The notes: generated by a model from the sequence alone, not told the origin. 61,490 nt of DNA from Hymenobacter daecheongensis DSM 21074 (GCF_900141805.1 NZ_FQYN01000013.1:1-61490); one strand, 5' to 3'. Positions 13,992 to 23,128 are shown, numbered from the stretch's first letter. Made by a program: numbers and translations.

Positions 13992-16352
13992 TCAGCGAGC
14001 TACCACCGCCACTTTGCTGATGCAGCCATTCTTGCCATCGGCATCCGACGACAGCACCAGATACACGCCCGACTGCACCTTGCGGCCGTTGTAGTCGGTC
14101 AGGTTCCAGACTACGGTGCCGCCATTGGGGCGCGTCTGATACACGAGCTTGCCGGTCACGTCCGTAATTTTCACGTAGCCGTTGTTGGCCAGACCCGAAA
14201 TACCGACCTCGCCGCTGAAATCGGTGCGCACGGGGTTGGGCGAAACTTTAGCGCAGCTCACCTCGCCTTCCGTGACGGTGGCCGAGCCCCGGTACGCCAC
14301 CACGCCGCCCGTGGTGGCCACGAATACTTCGCCGGTGCGGTTATTTATATCAATATCAACGATGTTGTTGGAGGGCAGCGGGCTGTTTTCGGTGGTGAAG
14401 TGCTGCAGTTCCTCGTCGCCATCTTCGTTGAACAGCCACAGGCCGCGGTCGGTGCCGAACCACTTGCGGTTGCCGCCATCCACGGCAATGGCGTGCACCA
14501 CCTCATCGCGCAGCACCGGAAAGCCCGCGCTGATGCCGGTGCGCACGATGGGCGTGCGGAAATCCACGGTATTGCCGGCCAGCAGCGCCTGGCTGGGGTC
14601 GTTGTACACGGCCACGCCCTTGATGGTAGCGGCCCAGATGTCGCCTTTGCGGTCTTTCACCAGGTCATATATCTCGCCGGAGGGCAGGCCCGCCCCGCCC
14701 GAGAAGTGACGGGCAGTTTTGGTCTTGTCGTCGTAGCAGTCGATGCCGTTGCCGCCCAGCCGGGCCTGCGAAACCCAGGCGAAACCATTGTCGTCCAACA
14801 CAATACGGTCCAGGTTTTCGGAGCCCGCGAAGTAGGCGGCGGTCCGCCAAGTATTGGCCCCAGGGCTGTAGATGTGCAGCCCCGGCAGCCCCGGCCGCTG
14901 GTGGCGGTTGACGACCCACACGCTGCCGCCCGCATCCACGGCCACATCCGTAACGCGCGTGTAGGCCGGATCGGTGGGGATGGCCGAGCGCAGCGGCGAG
15001 CCGGCCGTGCCCTGCGTGAACTGCGTGAATTTCCCCAAGCCCTTCCATTGCAGCACGCCGTCGCCGTAGGTGGCAATGTAGAGGGTGCCGTCCGGGGTGC
15101 GCACGCCGCGGGCCAGGTCCTTGATGTTGGGGTATTGGGCGCGGTCGGGGTAGTTTTCGGCCGTGAAATTGGTCCACTGGCCTTCCTTGTACTCGTAGAA
15201 GCCCGCCCGGTAGTCCTGCTGCACGTAGCGGTCCTGATAGCCGCCGCTGAAAATGTCCACGGTGTTGGTGCGGGCATCGGCCAGCACGCTAAATGAGCGG
15301 GCATTGGCCGGGGCATTGGTCACGAATTTCTCTACCTGCTGGCCGTTGGTGGTTTTCAGGAGCCCATTTTGAGAATCGGCAATGTAAAAAGCACCTTCCT
15401 TGTCCTGCAGAGCCATCTGGGGGTTGGGAATCTGAGCGACGGTGCCCAGTCGGCTAAGCGTATTGTCGGCCTTCAGCACCGACAAAATCCGGTCGCTCAG
15501 AATTTCGCTGGTAATGAGCAGACCTGCGGCCGAGGGCGTAAACTGCCGGTAGCGGTCGGCATACACCGAGAAAACAGGCTGCCAGCTCACGCCGCCGCAG
15601 TTGTAGCAGTACACATTGCTGTAATCGATGCCGGCATACACCCGGTCACCCAGCACGGCCAGCGTGCGAAACCGGGAGTTGGTGCGGCCCGTCGGGTCGG
15701 GTATGTCAATGGTCCAGCGGCGGTAGTCGAACAGGTTGTCGGTGAGGCGGCCGCGCATCAGGCCGTCGGCGGTGGCGGCGAATAGGCTGCCATTGGCTAC
15801 GGCCGTAGCAAATACCGGCGTAGGCTGGCCGTTGCGGCCGATGTTGCCATAAGTGTCGCGCACTTCCAGCTTGCTCATATCGAACACCACCAGTCCGAAG
15901 CTGCAAGAGAGATAAGCCAGCCGGGAGTTGAAGAAAATATGGTAGACGATCTTGTTGCCGGTGAGCTGCTTGCGCAGAATATCCGTCACGTTCAGAATGG
16001 AGCCATCCTCGCGGATTACGTCCAGATTGCCGTTGTTGTAGGCAATCAGGGTTTGTTTGGTGGCAGCATCGTAGGCCAGCGTGCGCACGCCCACGTCGTG
16101 CAGACCGTCGCGGCGCGAGAGCAGCTGCGTAGTGTTCAGGGCTTTATCGTAGAAGAAAAAGGCATCCTCGGCGGCCACGTACACGCGCGGGCCGGTATCG
16201 GCCAGGGCGCGGGCGCGGTTGTTGGGCAGGTGCAGCTGCCAGTCGCCGAAGCCGGCGGTGCTCTGCGCCTGCGTAGTGGCGGCCGTCGCCGCAGTCAGGA
16301 GCAAGAAAGACAGGATGCCGGACCAGCGGCGGGCGCGTAGCAGAACACTCAT
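13992..16352 (-). CDS. porZ: PorZ-like type IX secretion protein (beta-propellers plus C-terminal sorting domain)
   Basis: A 786-residue secreted protein. The signal peptide (RWSGILSFLLLTAATAATTQAQ) is followed by STAGFGDWQLHLPNNRARAL, the opening seen in PorZ. Two-component-regulator-type propeller repeats follow (for example DRKGDIWAATIKGVAVYND and GGNRKWFGTDRGLWLFNEDG). The last 90 residues are a type IX C-terminal domain with VSPNPVRTDFSG, VKITDVTGKLVYQT and SGVYLVLSS. In Porphyromonas PorZ works on the cell surface with PorU to deliver A-LPS for cargo anchoring. Size and layout fit; other propeller cargo is the alternative. The ATG at 16350-16352 is preferred over GTG two codons earlier. 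Confidence 0.78.
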   Translation of the reverse strand: MSVLLRARRWSGILSFLLLTAATAATTQAQSTAGFGDWQLHLPNNRARALADTGPRVYVAAEDAFFFYDKALNTTQLLSRRDGLHDVGVRTLAYDAATKQTLIAYNNGNLDVIREDGSILNVTDILRKQLTGNKIVYHIFFNSRLAYLSCSFGLVVFDMSKLEVRDTYGNIGRNGQPTPVFATAVANGSLFAATADGLMRGRLTDNLFDYRRWTIDIPDPTGRTNSRFRTLAVLGDRVYAGIDYSNVYCYNCGGVSWQPVFSVYADRYRQFTPSAAGLLITSEILSDRILSVLKADNTLSRLGTVAQIPNPQMALQDKEGAFYIADSQNGLLKTTNGQQVEKFVTNAPANARSFSVLADARTNTVDIFSGGYQDRYVQQDYRAGFYEYKEGQWTNFTAENYPDRAQYPNIKDLARGVRTPDGTLYIATYGDGVLQWKGLGKFTQFTQGTAGSPLRSAIPTDPAYTRVTDVAVDAGGSVWVVNRHQRPGLPGLHIYSPGANTWRTAAYFAGSENLDRIVLDDNGFAWVSQARLGGNGIDCYDDKTKTARHFSGGAGLPSGEIYDLVKDRKGDIWAATIKGVAVYNDPSQALLAGNTVDFRTPIVRTGISAGFPVLRDEVVHAIAVDGGNRKWFGTDRGLWLFNEDGDEELQHFTTENSPLPSNNIVDIDINNRTGEVFVATTGGVVAYRGSATVTEGEVSCAKVSPNPVRTDFSGEVGISGLANNGYVKITDVTGKLVYQTRPNGGTVVWNLTDYNGRKVQSGVYLVLSSDADGKNGCISKVAVVAR

Positions 16353-16408
16353 GGGCACAGGATAGCAGCGGAATAAAAACCTGCGACGATAACGCCGGCC
16401 AGGTCAGT

Positions 16409-17035
16409 TTAGTGCTTGGCGGCGGCGCTCAGCGGCTCAGTTGTTTTCTCCCGCATACCGTCCAGAAAGCAGGGGCGGCAGCGGGCTTCGTAGGAGTCGG
16501 TTTCGCCGAGCAGAATCTTGCTTTCCGAGGCCGTGATGCGGAACGAGTAGGACGCAATTTCGCCGCAGCACACGCATACGGCGTGCACTTTGGTCACGTA
16601 CTCGGCCACGGCCATCAGGGCGGGCATGGGGCCGAAGGGCTTGCCCAGAAAGTCCATATCGAGGCCGGCCACGATGACGCGGGTGCCGCGGTTGGCTAGC
16701 TGCACGCATACATCAATCAGCGATTCGTCAAAGAACTGGGCCTCATCCACGCCCACCACGTCGCAGGCGCCGGCCAGCAGCAGCATTTCCTGGGCAATGG
16801 GAATGGGCGTGGAGCGGATGCTGTTGGCGTTGTGCGACACCACATCCAGCGCGTGGTAGCGGGTATCGAGGGCGGGCTTGAAGATTTCGACCCGCTGGCG
16901 GGCAATCTTGGCGCGGTTGAGGCGGCGAATCAGCTCCTCCGTTTTGCCCGAAAACATGGAGCCGCAGACCACTTCAATCCAGCCCCGGCGGGCATTCATC
17001 TCGCGGCTGGTGCCGACGCGGGGTTCTATAAACAC
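16409..17035 (-). CDS. tdk: Thymidine kinase
   Basis: Salvages thymidine to dTMP. The 208-residue type II thymidine kinase has its Walker A loop GSMFSGKTEE at 25-34, the DEAQFF motif, and a zinc lasso formed by CVCCG and CRPC. The usual Bacteroidota opening MFIEPRV...GWIEV is only complete if translation begins at GTG 17033-17035; the first ATG lies 12 codons in and would remove this conserved part. A divergent short word array (TCAGTTG heptamers) lies just upstream. Confidence 0.94.
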   Translation of the reverse strand: MFIEPRVGTSREMNARRGWIEVVCGSMFSGKTEELIRRLNRAKIARQRVEIFKPALDTRYHALDVVSHNANSIRSTPIPIAQEMLLLAGACDVVGVDEAQFFDESLIDVCVQLANRGTRVIVAGLDMDFLGKPFGPMPALMAVAEYVTKVHAVCVCCGEIASYSFRITASESKILLGETDSYEARCRPCFLDGMREKTTEPLSAAAKH

Positions 17036-17041
17036 AAGACG

Positions 17042-17070
17042 GTCAGTTGGGAGTTGTCAGTTGCCGGTTG
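17042..17070. repeat. Single-arm TCAGTTG heptamer array
   Basis: The plus strand reads TCAGTTG, GGAGTTG, TCAGTTG, CCGGTTG in tandem, right upstream of tdk. No inverted partner arm is seen nearby, so this is a one-sided member of the word-array family. Confidence 0.7.
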
Positions 17071-17163
17071 CCCGGCTTCCATCGGAACCTCTAAAGTACG
17101 GCTTTCGGCGGGGAGGGCCAAAGACGAAGCCGGAACGGCTGGTGGGCGGCCATTGCCAAAGCA

Positions 17164-17267
17164 ACTGTCATCCTGAGCCTGCGAAGGACCTTATACCGGT
17201 GGAACAACTGCCGTAACAATGATTCGCTCTGTCGTGATAAGGTCCTTCGCAAGCTCAGGATGACAGT
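17164..17267. repeat. Near-perfect 31-bp palindrome, GTCATCCTGAGC class
   Basis: Arms 17164-17194 and 17237-17267 match at 30 of 31 positions (one G/A difference at 17252). They begin ACTGTCATCCTGAGCC and contain GCGAAGGACCTTAT. The loop is 42 bases. It lies between tdk and the ferredoxin gene, both on the minus strand. It belongs with the palindromes at 23129, 43169 and 47494. Confidence 0.9.
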
Positions 17268-17302
17268 ACCGTTTCCCAACTTCACCTTTCAGAACTTCCC
17301 TC

Positions 17303-17626
17303 CTACTCCTCATACCGCTGGTGCGGCAGCTTGGTGGCTTCGGGGGTTCGGCCTACCACGTCGCCTTCTACTAACCGCGTCTGGCAGGTGAGGCGCTCGT
17401 GGGGCAGCAGGCGGCCGGCGGCGCGGTAGCGCAACTCCGCGTCGGTGGGCGGCGTTAGGTGTTCGAGCCCGCTCAGCACGTCGAGGCGGCAGGTGGTGCA
17501 GCGGCCTTTGGCCCCGCAGGCGTGCATCCAGTCGTGGCCGGCGGCTTGCAGGGCGGCGAGTAAGGTAGCGCCGGCGGGTACGGAAAGCACGGCACCAGGC
17601 AGGTTTTGCACGGTCAGAGTGGGCAT
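17303..17626 (-). CDS. 2Fe-2S ferredoxin
   Basis: A 107-residue plant-type ferredoxin. Cluster cysteines are Cys37, Cys43 and Cys46 in HACGAKGRCTTCRL and Cys81 in RLTCQTRL, a C-x5-C-x2-C...C spacing. It transfers single electrons in the cytoplasm to an unknown partner. It is divergent from the Pro/Ala-rich gene at 17661 with only 34 bases between the starts. It is distinct from the ISC-type ferredoxin at 39126. Confidence 0.92.
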   Translation of the reverse strand: MPTLTVQNLPGAVLSVPAGATLLAALQAAGHDWMHACGAKGRCTTCRLDVLSGLEHLTPPTDAELRYRAAGRLLPHERLTCQTRLVEGDVVGRTPEATKLPHQRYEE

Positions 17627-17660
17627 CTTTACCTAAATTGCCCGTTGAATCAGGCTTTCG

Positions 17661-18956
17661 ATGAAAGACAAATATAGCCAACCCAAGCGCGAACAATACG
17701 GCCGCCGACTGGCCGCTCACCTCTGCGACCAGCATTTTGCCGCCCAGCCCACCGCCACCCTCGACGGGCCGGCCGTGCTCCGCTTCACGCCCATCCGGCA
17801 GGTTAATCTGTTTGTGGTGCAGCAGCTGCTGGCCCAATGGACCGGCGAAATGGCCCGCCTGCGCAGCCCCTATTTCGACTTCGAAGCCGAAGATGTGCGC
17901 CAGGCTCTCACGCAGTTTATGAACACCCTGTCGCGGCGCATCCGGCTGAGCCGGGAGGCCTTCGAGCCGCTGCTGGCCCGCGCCATCAGCGACACGCTGG
18001 GCGTGGTGATGGATTCGGCGCTGACGTTTGAGGAGAAGCTGCTGGGCGCGCAGCCCACCGCCACCCAGGAGCAGCTGCGCGAGCCGCTCCGCTACCTCGA
18101 TATCGACAAGCCGCTGTTTCAGGGCTTCATCGACACGCTCACGCCGGGCACGCCGCTGGAGCGGGAGTTTTTGCTGAACCGCTTCCGGCTGTATCAGGAG
18201 GCCAACTACAAGAACCACCAGCCGCTGGAAAAGCTGATCGGCGAGTTCAGCGCCCTGCTCCCGATTACGGTGGCCGACCTATGGACCGATGGGCCGGTGG
18301 CCACGCCGCCAGCTCCGGTGCCGGCCGCCGCGCCGGTAGCCCCGGCCGCGCCCGCCGCGCCCGCCGCCGAAGCCGCCCCGCAGCCAGCCGAGTTGGAACC
18401 GGAACCCGCGCCGGTGCCGGCTCAAACGGCTCCAACAGCCGCAAAAGCAAAAGCAGAAGCAGTTCCGGAGCCCGTAGCACCTGCCGTTGCGCCGCCCCAG
18501 TTCACTATCCCGGCCCCGGCCACACCGTCGGCAGCGCCGGCCCCGGAGGCTACCGCCGTGACGCCGGAACCAGCACGCCGGCCGCTGAACGAAGCGGCTC
18601 CGAACGGGACCGTACCGCTCTACGAGAAGCTGAAAGCCGAGCACGCGGCCCCTGCTTCACTCAGCGAAACGCTGCGCCCGGAAAATACCGTCACCACGCT
18701 GGCCGACAAATCGGCTCCCAAGGTGGAGTCGTTGCGGGAGGCCATTTCCATTAATCAGCGCTTTAGCTTTATTAATGAGCTGTTTAACGGCGAGAATATG
18801 GAATACCACACCGCCATTCAGCACCTCGATTCGCTGCACAGCGCCGAGGCGGCCAAGCGCTACGTGACCCAGGAGCTAGCCGGCAAATACGGCTGGGTGC
18901 GCAAGGAAGAGCACATCAATAAGCTCCTGAAGCTGCTCGACCGTAAGTTCGCCTAA
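17661..18956 (+). CDS. Conserved-looking protein of unknown function with a Pro/Ala-rich linker
   Basis: A 431-residue soluble protein in three parts. The helical N-terminal domain (about 1-205) includes RFTPIRQVNLFVVQQLLAQW and YFDFEAEDVRQALTQFMNTL. A low-complexity Pro/Ala/Glu linker spans about 210-310. A conserved-looking C-terminal block (about 355-431) contains SINQRFSFINELFNGENMEY and AAKRYVTQELAGKYGWVRKE. No signal peptide or membrane segment is seen. The C-terminal block with its F-x-F-I-N-E-L-F-x-G core is the likely functional unit. I recall no named function. Confidence 0.8.
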   Translation: MKDKYSQPKREQYGRRLAAHLCDQHFAAQPTATLDGPAVLRFTPIRQVNLFVVQQLLAQWTGEMARLRSPYFDFEAEDVRQALTQFMNTLSRRIRLSREAFEPLLARAISDTLGVVMDSALTFEEKLLGAQPTATQEQLREPLRYLDIDKPLFQGFIDTLTPGTPLEREFLLNRFRLYQEANYKNHQPLEKLIGEFSALLPITVADLWTDGPVATPPAPVPAAAPVAPAAPAAPAAEAAPQPAELEPEPAPVPAQTAPTAAKAKAEAVPEPVAPAVAPPQFTIPAPATPSAAPAPEATAVTPEPARRPLNEAAPNGTVPLYEKLKAEHAAPASLSETLRPENTVTTLADKSAPKVESLREAISINQRFSFINELFNGENMEYHTAIQHLDSLHSAEAAKRYVTQELAGKYGWVRKEEHINKLLKLLDRKFA

Positions 18957-19001
18957 GTGCCGCCTCTCGTGCCTGCCTCCCTCCCGCTGTCGTCTGGACT
19001 C

Positions 19002-20054
19002 ATGCTACGCTGGCGGCAGCTGCTGGTGGTGTATCTGTTGTGCGTGGGCGTGCTGGCTGGCAGCGCCTACACTATGTATGTGCACTACGATTTCTCGCAC
19101 TCGCTCGACACGCGCAGCTACCTGAGCGTGGCGCGGGGCGAGTTTCGGGGCGTCAGCATTACGCGGCGCTACCGGGTAGTGGTGCCGGCCGTGGCGGCGG
19201 CCATAGCGTGGCCGCTGGAGCAGGTTTACGCCCGCATCTGGCCCCAGCGCGCCGCCACCGACTGGCCCCTGCGGCTGGCTTTCTACGTAGTCAATACCCT
19301 GATTCTGGCCCTGGCGGCGCTGTTTATGTTTCGCAGCTGCCTGCTGTACGGAGCCTCGCCGGGCGCGGCGGCGTTGGCCGTGGTGGCCGTGCTGTGCAGC
19401 CGCTGGGCCGTGTACATTGCCGGGCTGCCGCTGGTCGACAGCCTGTATATGCTGGTGTTTGCGCTGGCGTTTTATGGTGCAATCAGCGGCTCGGGGTGGG
19501 CGCTGGCGGCGTGCATTCTGCTGGGCCCGCAGGCCAAAGAGTCGTTCGTTTTTCTGGCCCCGTGGCTAGTGGTGTTTGGCCGCCGGGCCCTGCCCTGGCC
19601 GAAGCAATTGGCGCTACTCGCGCTGGCCGGGGCGCTGGCCTACGGCGTGCGCCACTGGATTGATGCGCAGGTGGGCGCGACCCCGCAGGAAAGCATGCAC
19701 AATGCCTTGGACCATCTCAACAACCTCCTTTACTCGCTCCGGCGGCTGTTTTCGGTGAAGGGCGCGGGCGAAATCTTCAGCATCTTCGGCTTCTTCTGGC
19801 TGGTGCTGCTGGCTGGTTTGCGGGGCCGTTCCGCAGTTCCGGCCGGTCAGCCGGCACTTGGTCTGGCTGCGTGGGCGCTGGTGGCGGTAGTCGTGGTCCA
19901 CATGCTGCTCTCCAGCGACTTGGGGCGCATGGGCTACCTGGCGGCCCCGGTTTTCGCGGCATCTTTTTCGCGGCAGCTCACCTGGCATCCGCTGTTTGCC
20001 TGGCTACGGCTCGGAGATAATGCCGTAGGGACGCGCACGGGGGCTAAAGGTTGA
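19002..20054 (+). CDS. Polytopic membrane protein of unknown function
   Basis: A 350-residue protein with roughly eight hydrophobic segments, for example QLLVVYLLCVGVLAGSAY, FYVVNTLILALAALFMF, AALAVVAVLCSRWAVYI and LGLAAWALVAVVVVHMLL. The first loop (HYDFSHSLDTRSYLSVARGE) and the following VSITRRYRVVVPAVAAAIAW look like the extracytoplasmic loop of GT-C type or dolichol-sugar-dependent membrane enzymes, but no catalytic motif is certain. It follows the preceding gene closely; a GTG right at that gene's stop (18957) could add 15 residues. Convergent with the next gene. Confidence 0.75.
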   Translation: MLRWRQLLVVYLLCVGVLAGSAYTMYVHYDFSHSLDTRSYLSVARGEFRGVSITRRYRVVVPAVAAAIAWPLEQVYARIWPQRAATDWPLRLAFYVVNTLILALAALFMFRSCLLYGASPGAAALAVVAVLCSRWAVYIAGLPLVDSLYMLVFALAFYGAISGSGWALAACILLGPQAKESFVFLAPWLVVFGRRALPWPKQLALLALAGALAYGVRHWIDAQVGATPQESMHNALDHLNNLLYSLRRLFSVKGAGEIFSIFGFFWLVLLAGLRGRSAVPAGQPALGLAAWALVAVVVVHMLLSSDLGRMGYLAAPVFAASFSRQLTWHPLFAWLRLGDNAVGTRTGAKG

Positions 20055-20060
20055 GCGAAG

Positions 20061-20155
20061 AAGCCGCATAGCGGCTTTGGATTGCTTGATGCACAATTCT
20101 CGTCTGTATTCTCGGCTTTTGTTGACCGATTGCCACGCTGCAGCTTGCCTTTAGG
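20061..20155. other. Spacer between convergent membrane-protein genes, weak hairpin
   Basis: AAGCCGC-ATA-GCGGCTT at 20061-20077 is a short possible bidirectional terminator. The rest, including GCAGCTTGCC, TTAGGCTTAC and GGCTTGCTGC at about 20141-20170, looks like a one-sided array of GCTTGC-type words. No gene is seen. Confidence 0.4.
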
Positions 20156-20156
20156 C

Positions 20157-21743
20157 TTACGGCTTGCTGCTTATTTTCGTGAGGTAGCGTGGGCCGAAGA
20201 ATGTGGGGAAAGAGTCGAGGCGGGTTGTGCGGAAACCCTGGAGTAGCTCGGCGTTCTGGTCGCCGTATACGAGCTGGGCGCGGTCGAGGAGCCGGGGGCC
20301 GCCGAGGCAGTCGGTGAGAATGGGGCGGCCGGCCTGCTGCTGGGCCCGCAGCCATGCCCGCAGCCGCGCCGCCGACTGGCCGGGCCGCCGCACCAGCAGC
20401 GTGGGAGCCGGCAGCACGTTGGGTGGGCCGGTAGGACGGCCGGTGCGGTAGTGCAACTGGTTCAAGACCAGATTCGGGTTGTCGAGCAGAAACCAGGTGG
20501 CCGGCCGGGCCGGAATTTCGGTCAGCAGCCGGTCGGTATTGCTGAAGCGCAGAAAATAGCTTGGTCCCAGACCAAAAGCCAGGTTCCAGAGCAGCAGGGC
20601 CACACCCAGGGCTGCCAAAGCCCGGGCCGGCATCCAGCGCAGCCCGCTCCCGACCACGGCCACCAGCGCCGGCACCATCACCATAAACTCCGCATTGCCC
20701 TCCGAATACGCCGCGAAACCCAACTGGGCCAGCAAAATAAAGCCGTGCGTGCGCACCACGACCGCCCGAAAATCGGGACTGCTGCTGCCCAAATCCGGCT
20801 CCGCGCTACGTAGCGTGACCCGGTTACGGGAGGACTGCCAAGCGGCCCGCATGGCCCAGCCAGCCAGCCCGGCGCACACCACCGGCACCACCGCCAGCAG
20901 CGGGGCCGCCCGCAGCAGCGCGGGCATTGAGCCGTGTATTTGCAGAAACGTACGCACCAGATTGGCCACCGCCAGCAGCCCGCCGTGCGCCGAAAGGCTG
21001 CCGCCCGCGAGGCCCGCGTAGTAGTCGTGAAATACGAAGCGCCACAGCGCGGGCAGCGTGAGCGGCTCGTGCCAGGTGGGCAGCGCGGCCACGTAGGCGG
21101 CCGGCACCAGCAGCGCGGGCAGGCCGAAAAGCAGCACGGCGCGGATTTTTTTCGCCGCGTACCACCCCGTGCCCAGCAACAGGCCCAGCCACCAGAAAAA
21201 GTGAATCTGGTGAAACAGGCAGGCTACGGCAGCCCACACACCCGCCCACACCAGCCCGGCCGGGCGCGGCGCGGCGGCCAGCTGGTAGCGCGTCCAGCAC
21301 CAGCTTCCCAGCAGCGAAAACAGTACCGGCAGCACGTAGGCTTCGTTTTCGGTGGCAAAGCGCAGCAGCCCAAAGCTGGCTCCCACTACCAGCACCCACG
21401 CCGCCCCGGTAGCCGGCGACAGGCGCAGCCGCTGCAGGATGCGGCCCAGCACCCACAGGCTGGCTCCGGCGGCCAGGGCATTCATCATTTTCAGCGCCGC
21501 CAGCGTATCCAGGTGCAGGCCCAGCAACTCCAAAAACCGCGTCCAGAGCAGGCCGGCGGGGTTGTAGAGCAGATGGTGCGGCAGCAGCAGCTCGTGCTGA
21601 TGGCGCACGCAGGCCGCGTAGTACCAGGCATCCAGCGTAGAATTCTGCGTGGGCAGCAGCAGACTTATTAGAAGAATTGTGAGTGTTGGGTGTTGAATGT
21701 TGAATGCCGGATTATTCCACCACCGCACGCTTAGACGCATCAT
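20157..21743 (-). CDS. Polytopic membrane protein, possible GT-C glycosyltransferase
   Basis: A 528-residue protein with about ten hydrophobic segments. The first loop contains STLDAWYYAACVRHQHELLL and PHHLLYNPAGLLW, a D/H-rich extracytoplasmic loop such as GT-C lipid-sugar-dependent enzymes have. A soluble tail follows after about residue 400 (LLDNPNLVLNQLHYRTGRPT). Family assignment is tentative. The N-terminus is odd: the only ATGs (21738-21743) sit in the loop-proximal end of a GTGTTGA word array, and the left arm of that array encodes NPAFNIQHPTLTI. The true start may be a non-ATG codon further in. Confidence 0.7.
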   Translation of the reverse strand: MMRLSVRWWNNPAFNIQHPTLTILLISLLLPTQNSTLDAWYYAACVRHQHELLLPHHLLYNPAGLLWTRFLELLGLHLDTLAALKMMNALAAGASLWVLGRILQRLRLSPATGAAWVLVVGASFGLLRFATENEAYVLPVLFSLLGSWCWTRYQLAAAPRPAGLVWAGVWAAVACLFHQIHFFWWLGLLLGTGWYAAKKIRAVLLFGLPALLVPAAYVAALPTWHEPLTLPALWRFVFHDYYAGLAGGSLSAHGGLLAVANLVRTFLQIHGSMPALLRAAPLLAVVPVVCAGLAGWAMRAAWQSSRNRVTLRSAEPDLGSSSPDFRAVVVRTHGFILLAQLGFAAYSEGNAEFMVMVPALVAVVGSGLRWMPARALAALGVALLLWNLAFGLGPSYFLRFSNTDRLLTEIPARPATWFLLDNPNLVLNQLHYRTGRPTGPPNVLPAPTLLVRRPGQSAARLRAWLRAQQQAGRPILTDCLGGPRLLDRAQLVYGDQNAELLQGFRTTRLDSFPTFFGPRYLTKISSKP

Positions 21744-21770
21744 TCAACCTTTAAAATTCAACATTCAACA
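21679..21770. repeat. Inverted array of GTGTTGA/ATGTTGA heptamers after rodA
   Basis: The left arm 21679-21706 reads GTGTTGG, GTGTTGA, ATGTTGA, ATG. The right arm 21741-21770 is its complement (CATTCAACC...ATTCAACATTCAACA). The right arm starts right after the rodA stop. The left arm lies inside the open frame of the next gene. Confidence 0.85.
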
Positions 21771-23069
21771 CTATCTAACAAGGTCCTGTTTGCGGTAAGC
21801 ATCAATGGCCAGTAGGATAAACAGCAGCGTGGTGAACGACCACAGCGAGGAGCCGCCGTAGCTGAACAGCGGCAGCGGAATGCCCACCACCGGGGCCAGC
21901 CCGATGGTCATGCCGATGTTGATGGCGAAGTGGAAGAAGATGACGCTGGCCACGCAGTAGCCATAAGTGCGCCCGAATACGGATTTCTGGCGCTCCGCCA
22001 CGTAGAGCACCCGGCCCAGCAGGGCCATAAAGAGAATGATGACCACGGTGGTGCCCAGCCAGCCCCACTCCTCGCCCACGGTGCAGAAAATGAAGTCGGT
22101 GCTTTGCTCGGGCACGAAGTCGAACTTGGTTTGGGTGCCCTGCAGAAAGCCCTTGCCCACCAGCCCGCCCGAGCCGATGGCAATCTTGGACTGCGTCACG
22201 TTCCAGCCCACGCCCAGCGGGTCGGCCGAAGGGTTGATGAGCACCTCGATGCGCTTGCGCTGGTGGGGCTGCAGCACTTGGTTGAAGAAAAAATCGACCC
22301 CAAATACCATCCCGATGACCACCGCCCACACGCTGAGCGCCACCGGCAGATGGTGGCGCAACACCTTGGTATTGAATGCAAAAACTCCGACCAGAATCAG
22401 CGTGAAAGCCCCGATGAGCCAGACCTTGGGCACCAGCAGCGCTAGAATGAGAATGACACCCGCCGCGGCCAGAATAATAAGGATCAGCGGCGACATGCCC
22501 TCGCGGAAATACGCCAGCAAAAAGGCCGCAAACACCAGTGCCTGCCCGGTTTCATTGGCCGCAATGATGAGCAGCGGCGGCAACAGGGTGAGGCCGGCCA
22601 GCACCAGCTGGTCGCGGAAGTTCTGGTAGCGCAGGTTGATGCTGGCCATATAGCGCGACACGGCCAAAGCCGTGATAAACTTGGCAAACTCGGCCGGCTG
22701 CAGGCGCACCGGGCCCAGCTCCAGCCACGAGCGGGAACCCGCAATGGGCCGCGCAATGAAAGGCGTGATGATCAGCAGCATAATCATGGCCCCGTAGAGC
22801 ACGAAGGCGAACGTGTCGTAGGCCTTGTAGTCGACCACCAGCAGCACCACGATGAGCACCAGCGCCGTGCCGATCCAGAGAATCTGCTTGAACCAGTTGT
22901 ACTGCATCAACTCGGCGAAGCTCTGGCCGCTGAACAGGCCACCGGCCGGCGCGTCGGGCGAGTAGCTGGCCGCGTATACGCTCAGCCAGCCCAAGCCCAG
23001 CATGAGGGCATAGATGAGCACAGTGACCCAGTCGATGCTGCGGCTGTAACGAGCGGGAGAAGAGGCCAT
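21771..23069 (-). CDS. rodA: Rod shape-determining protein RodA (SEDS glycosyltransferase)
   Basis: Peptidoglycan polymerase of the elongation machinery, partner of PBP2. The 432 residues form about ten transmembrane helices. SEDS landmarks are present: SRSWLELGPVRLQPAEFAKF, a large extracytoplasmic loop with HQRKRIEVLINPSADPLGVG and VTQSKIAIGSGGLVGKGFLQ, the DFIFCTVGEEWGWLG motif carrying the essential acidic residue, and the closing GIPLPLFSYGGSS. It follows mrdA in the same orientation, separated by a perfect 38-bp palindrome, and closes the shape operon. Confidence 0.96.
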   Translation of the reverse strand: MASSPARYSRSIDWVTVLIYALMLGLGWLSVYAASYSPDAPAGGLFSGQSFAELMQYNWFKQILWIGTALVLIVVLLVVDYKAYDTFAFVLYGAMIMLLIITPFIARPIAGSRSWLELGPVRLQPAEFAKFITALAVSRYMASINLRYQNFRDQLVLAGLTLLPPLLIIAANETGQALVFAAFLLAYFREGMSPLILIILAAAGVILILALLVPKVWLIGAFTLILVGVFAFNTKVLRHHLPVALSVWAVVIGMVFGVDFFFNQVLQPHQRKRIEVLINPSADPLGVGWNVTQSKIAIGSGGLVGKGFLQGTQTKFDFVPEQSTDFIFCTVGEEWGWLGTTVVIILFMALLGRVLYVAERQKSVFGRTYGYCVASVIFFHFAINIGMTIGLAPVVGIPLPLFSYGGSSLWSFTTLLFILLAIDAYRKQDLVR

Positions 23070-23128
23070 TTTAAACTATTGGGCAAAGATGCGGGAAATT
23101 CCAGCCGGCTGGTGTGGACAAAGGTATT

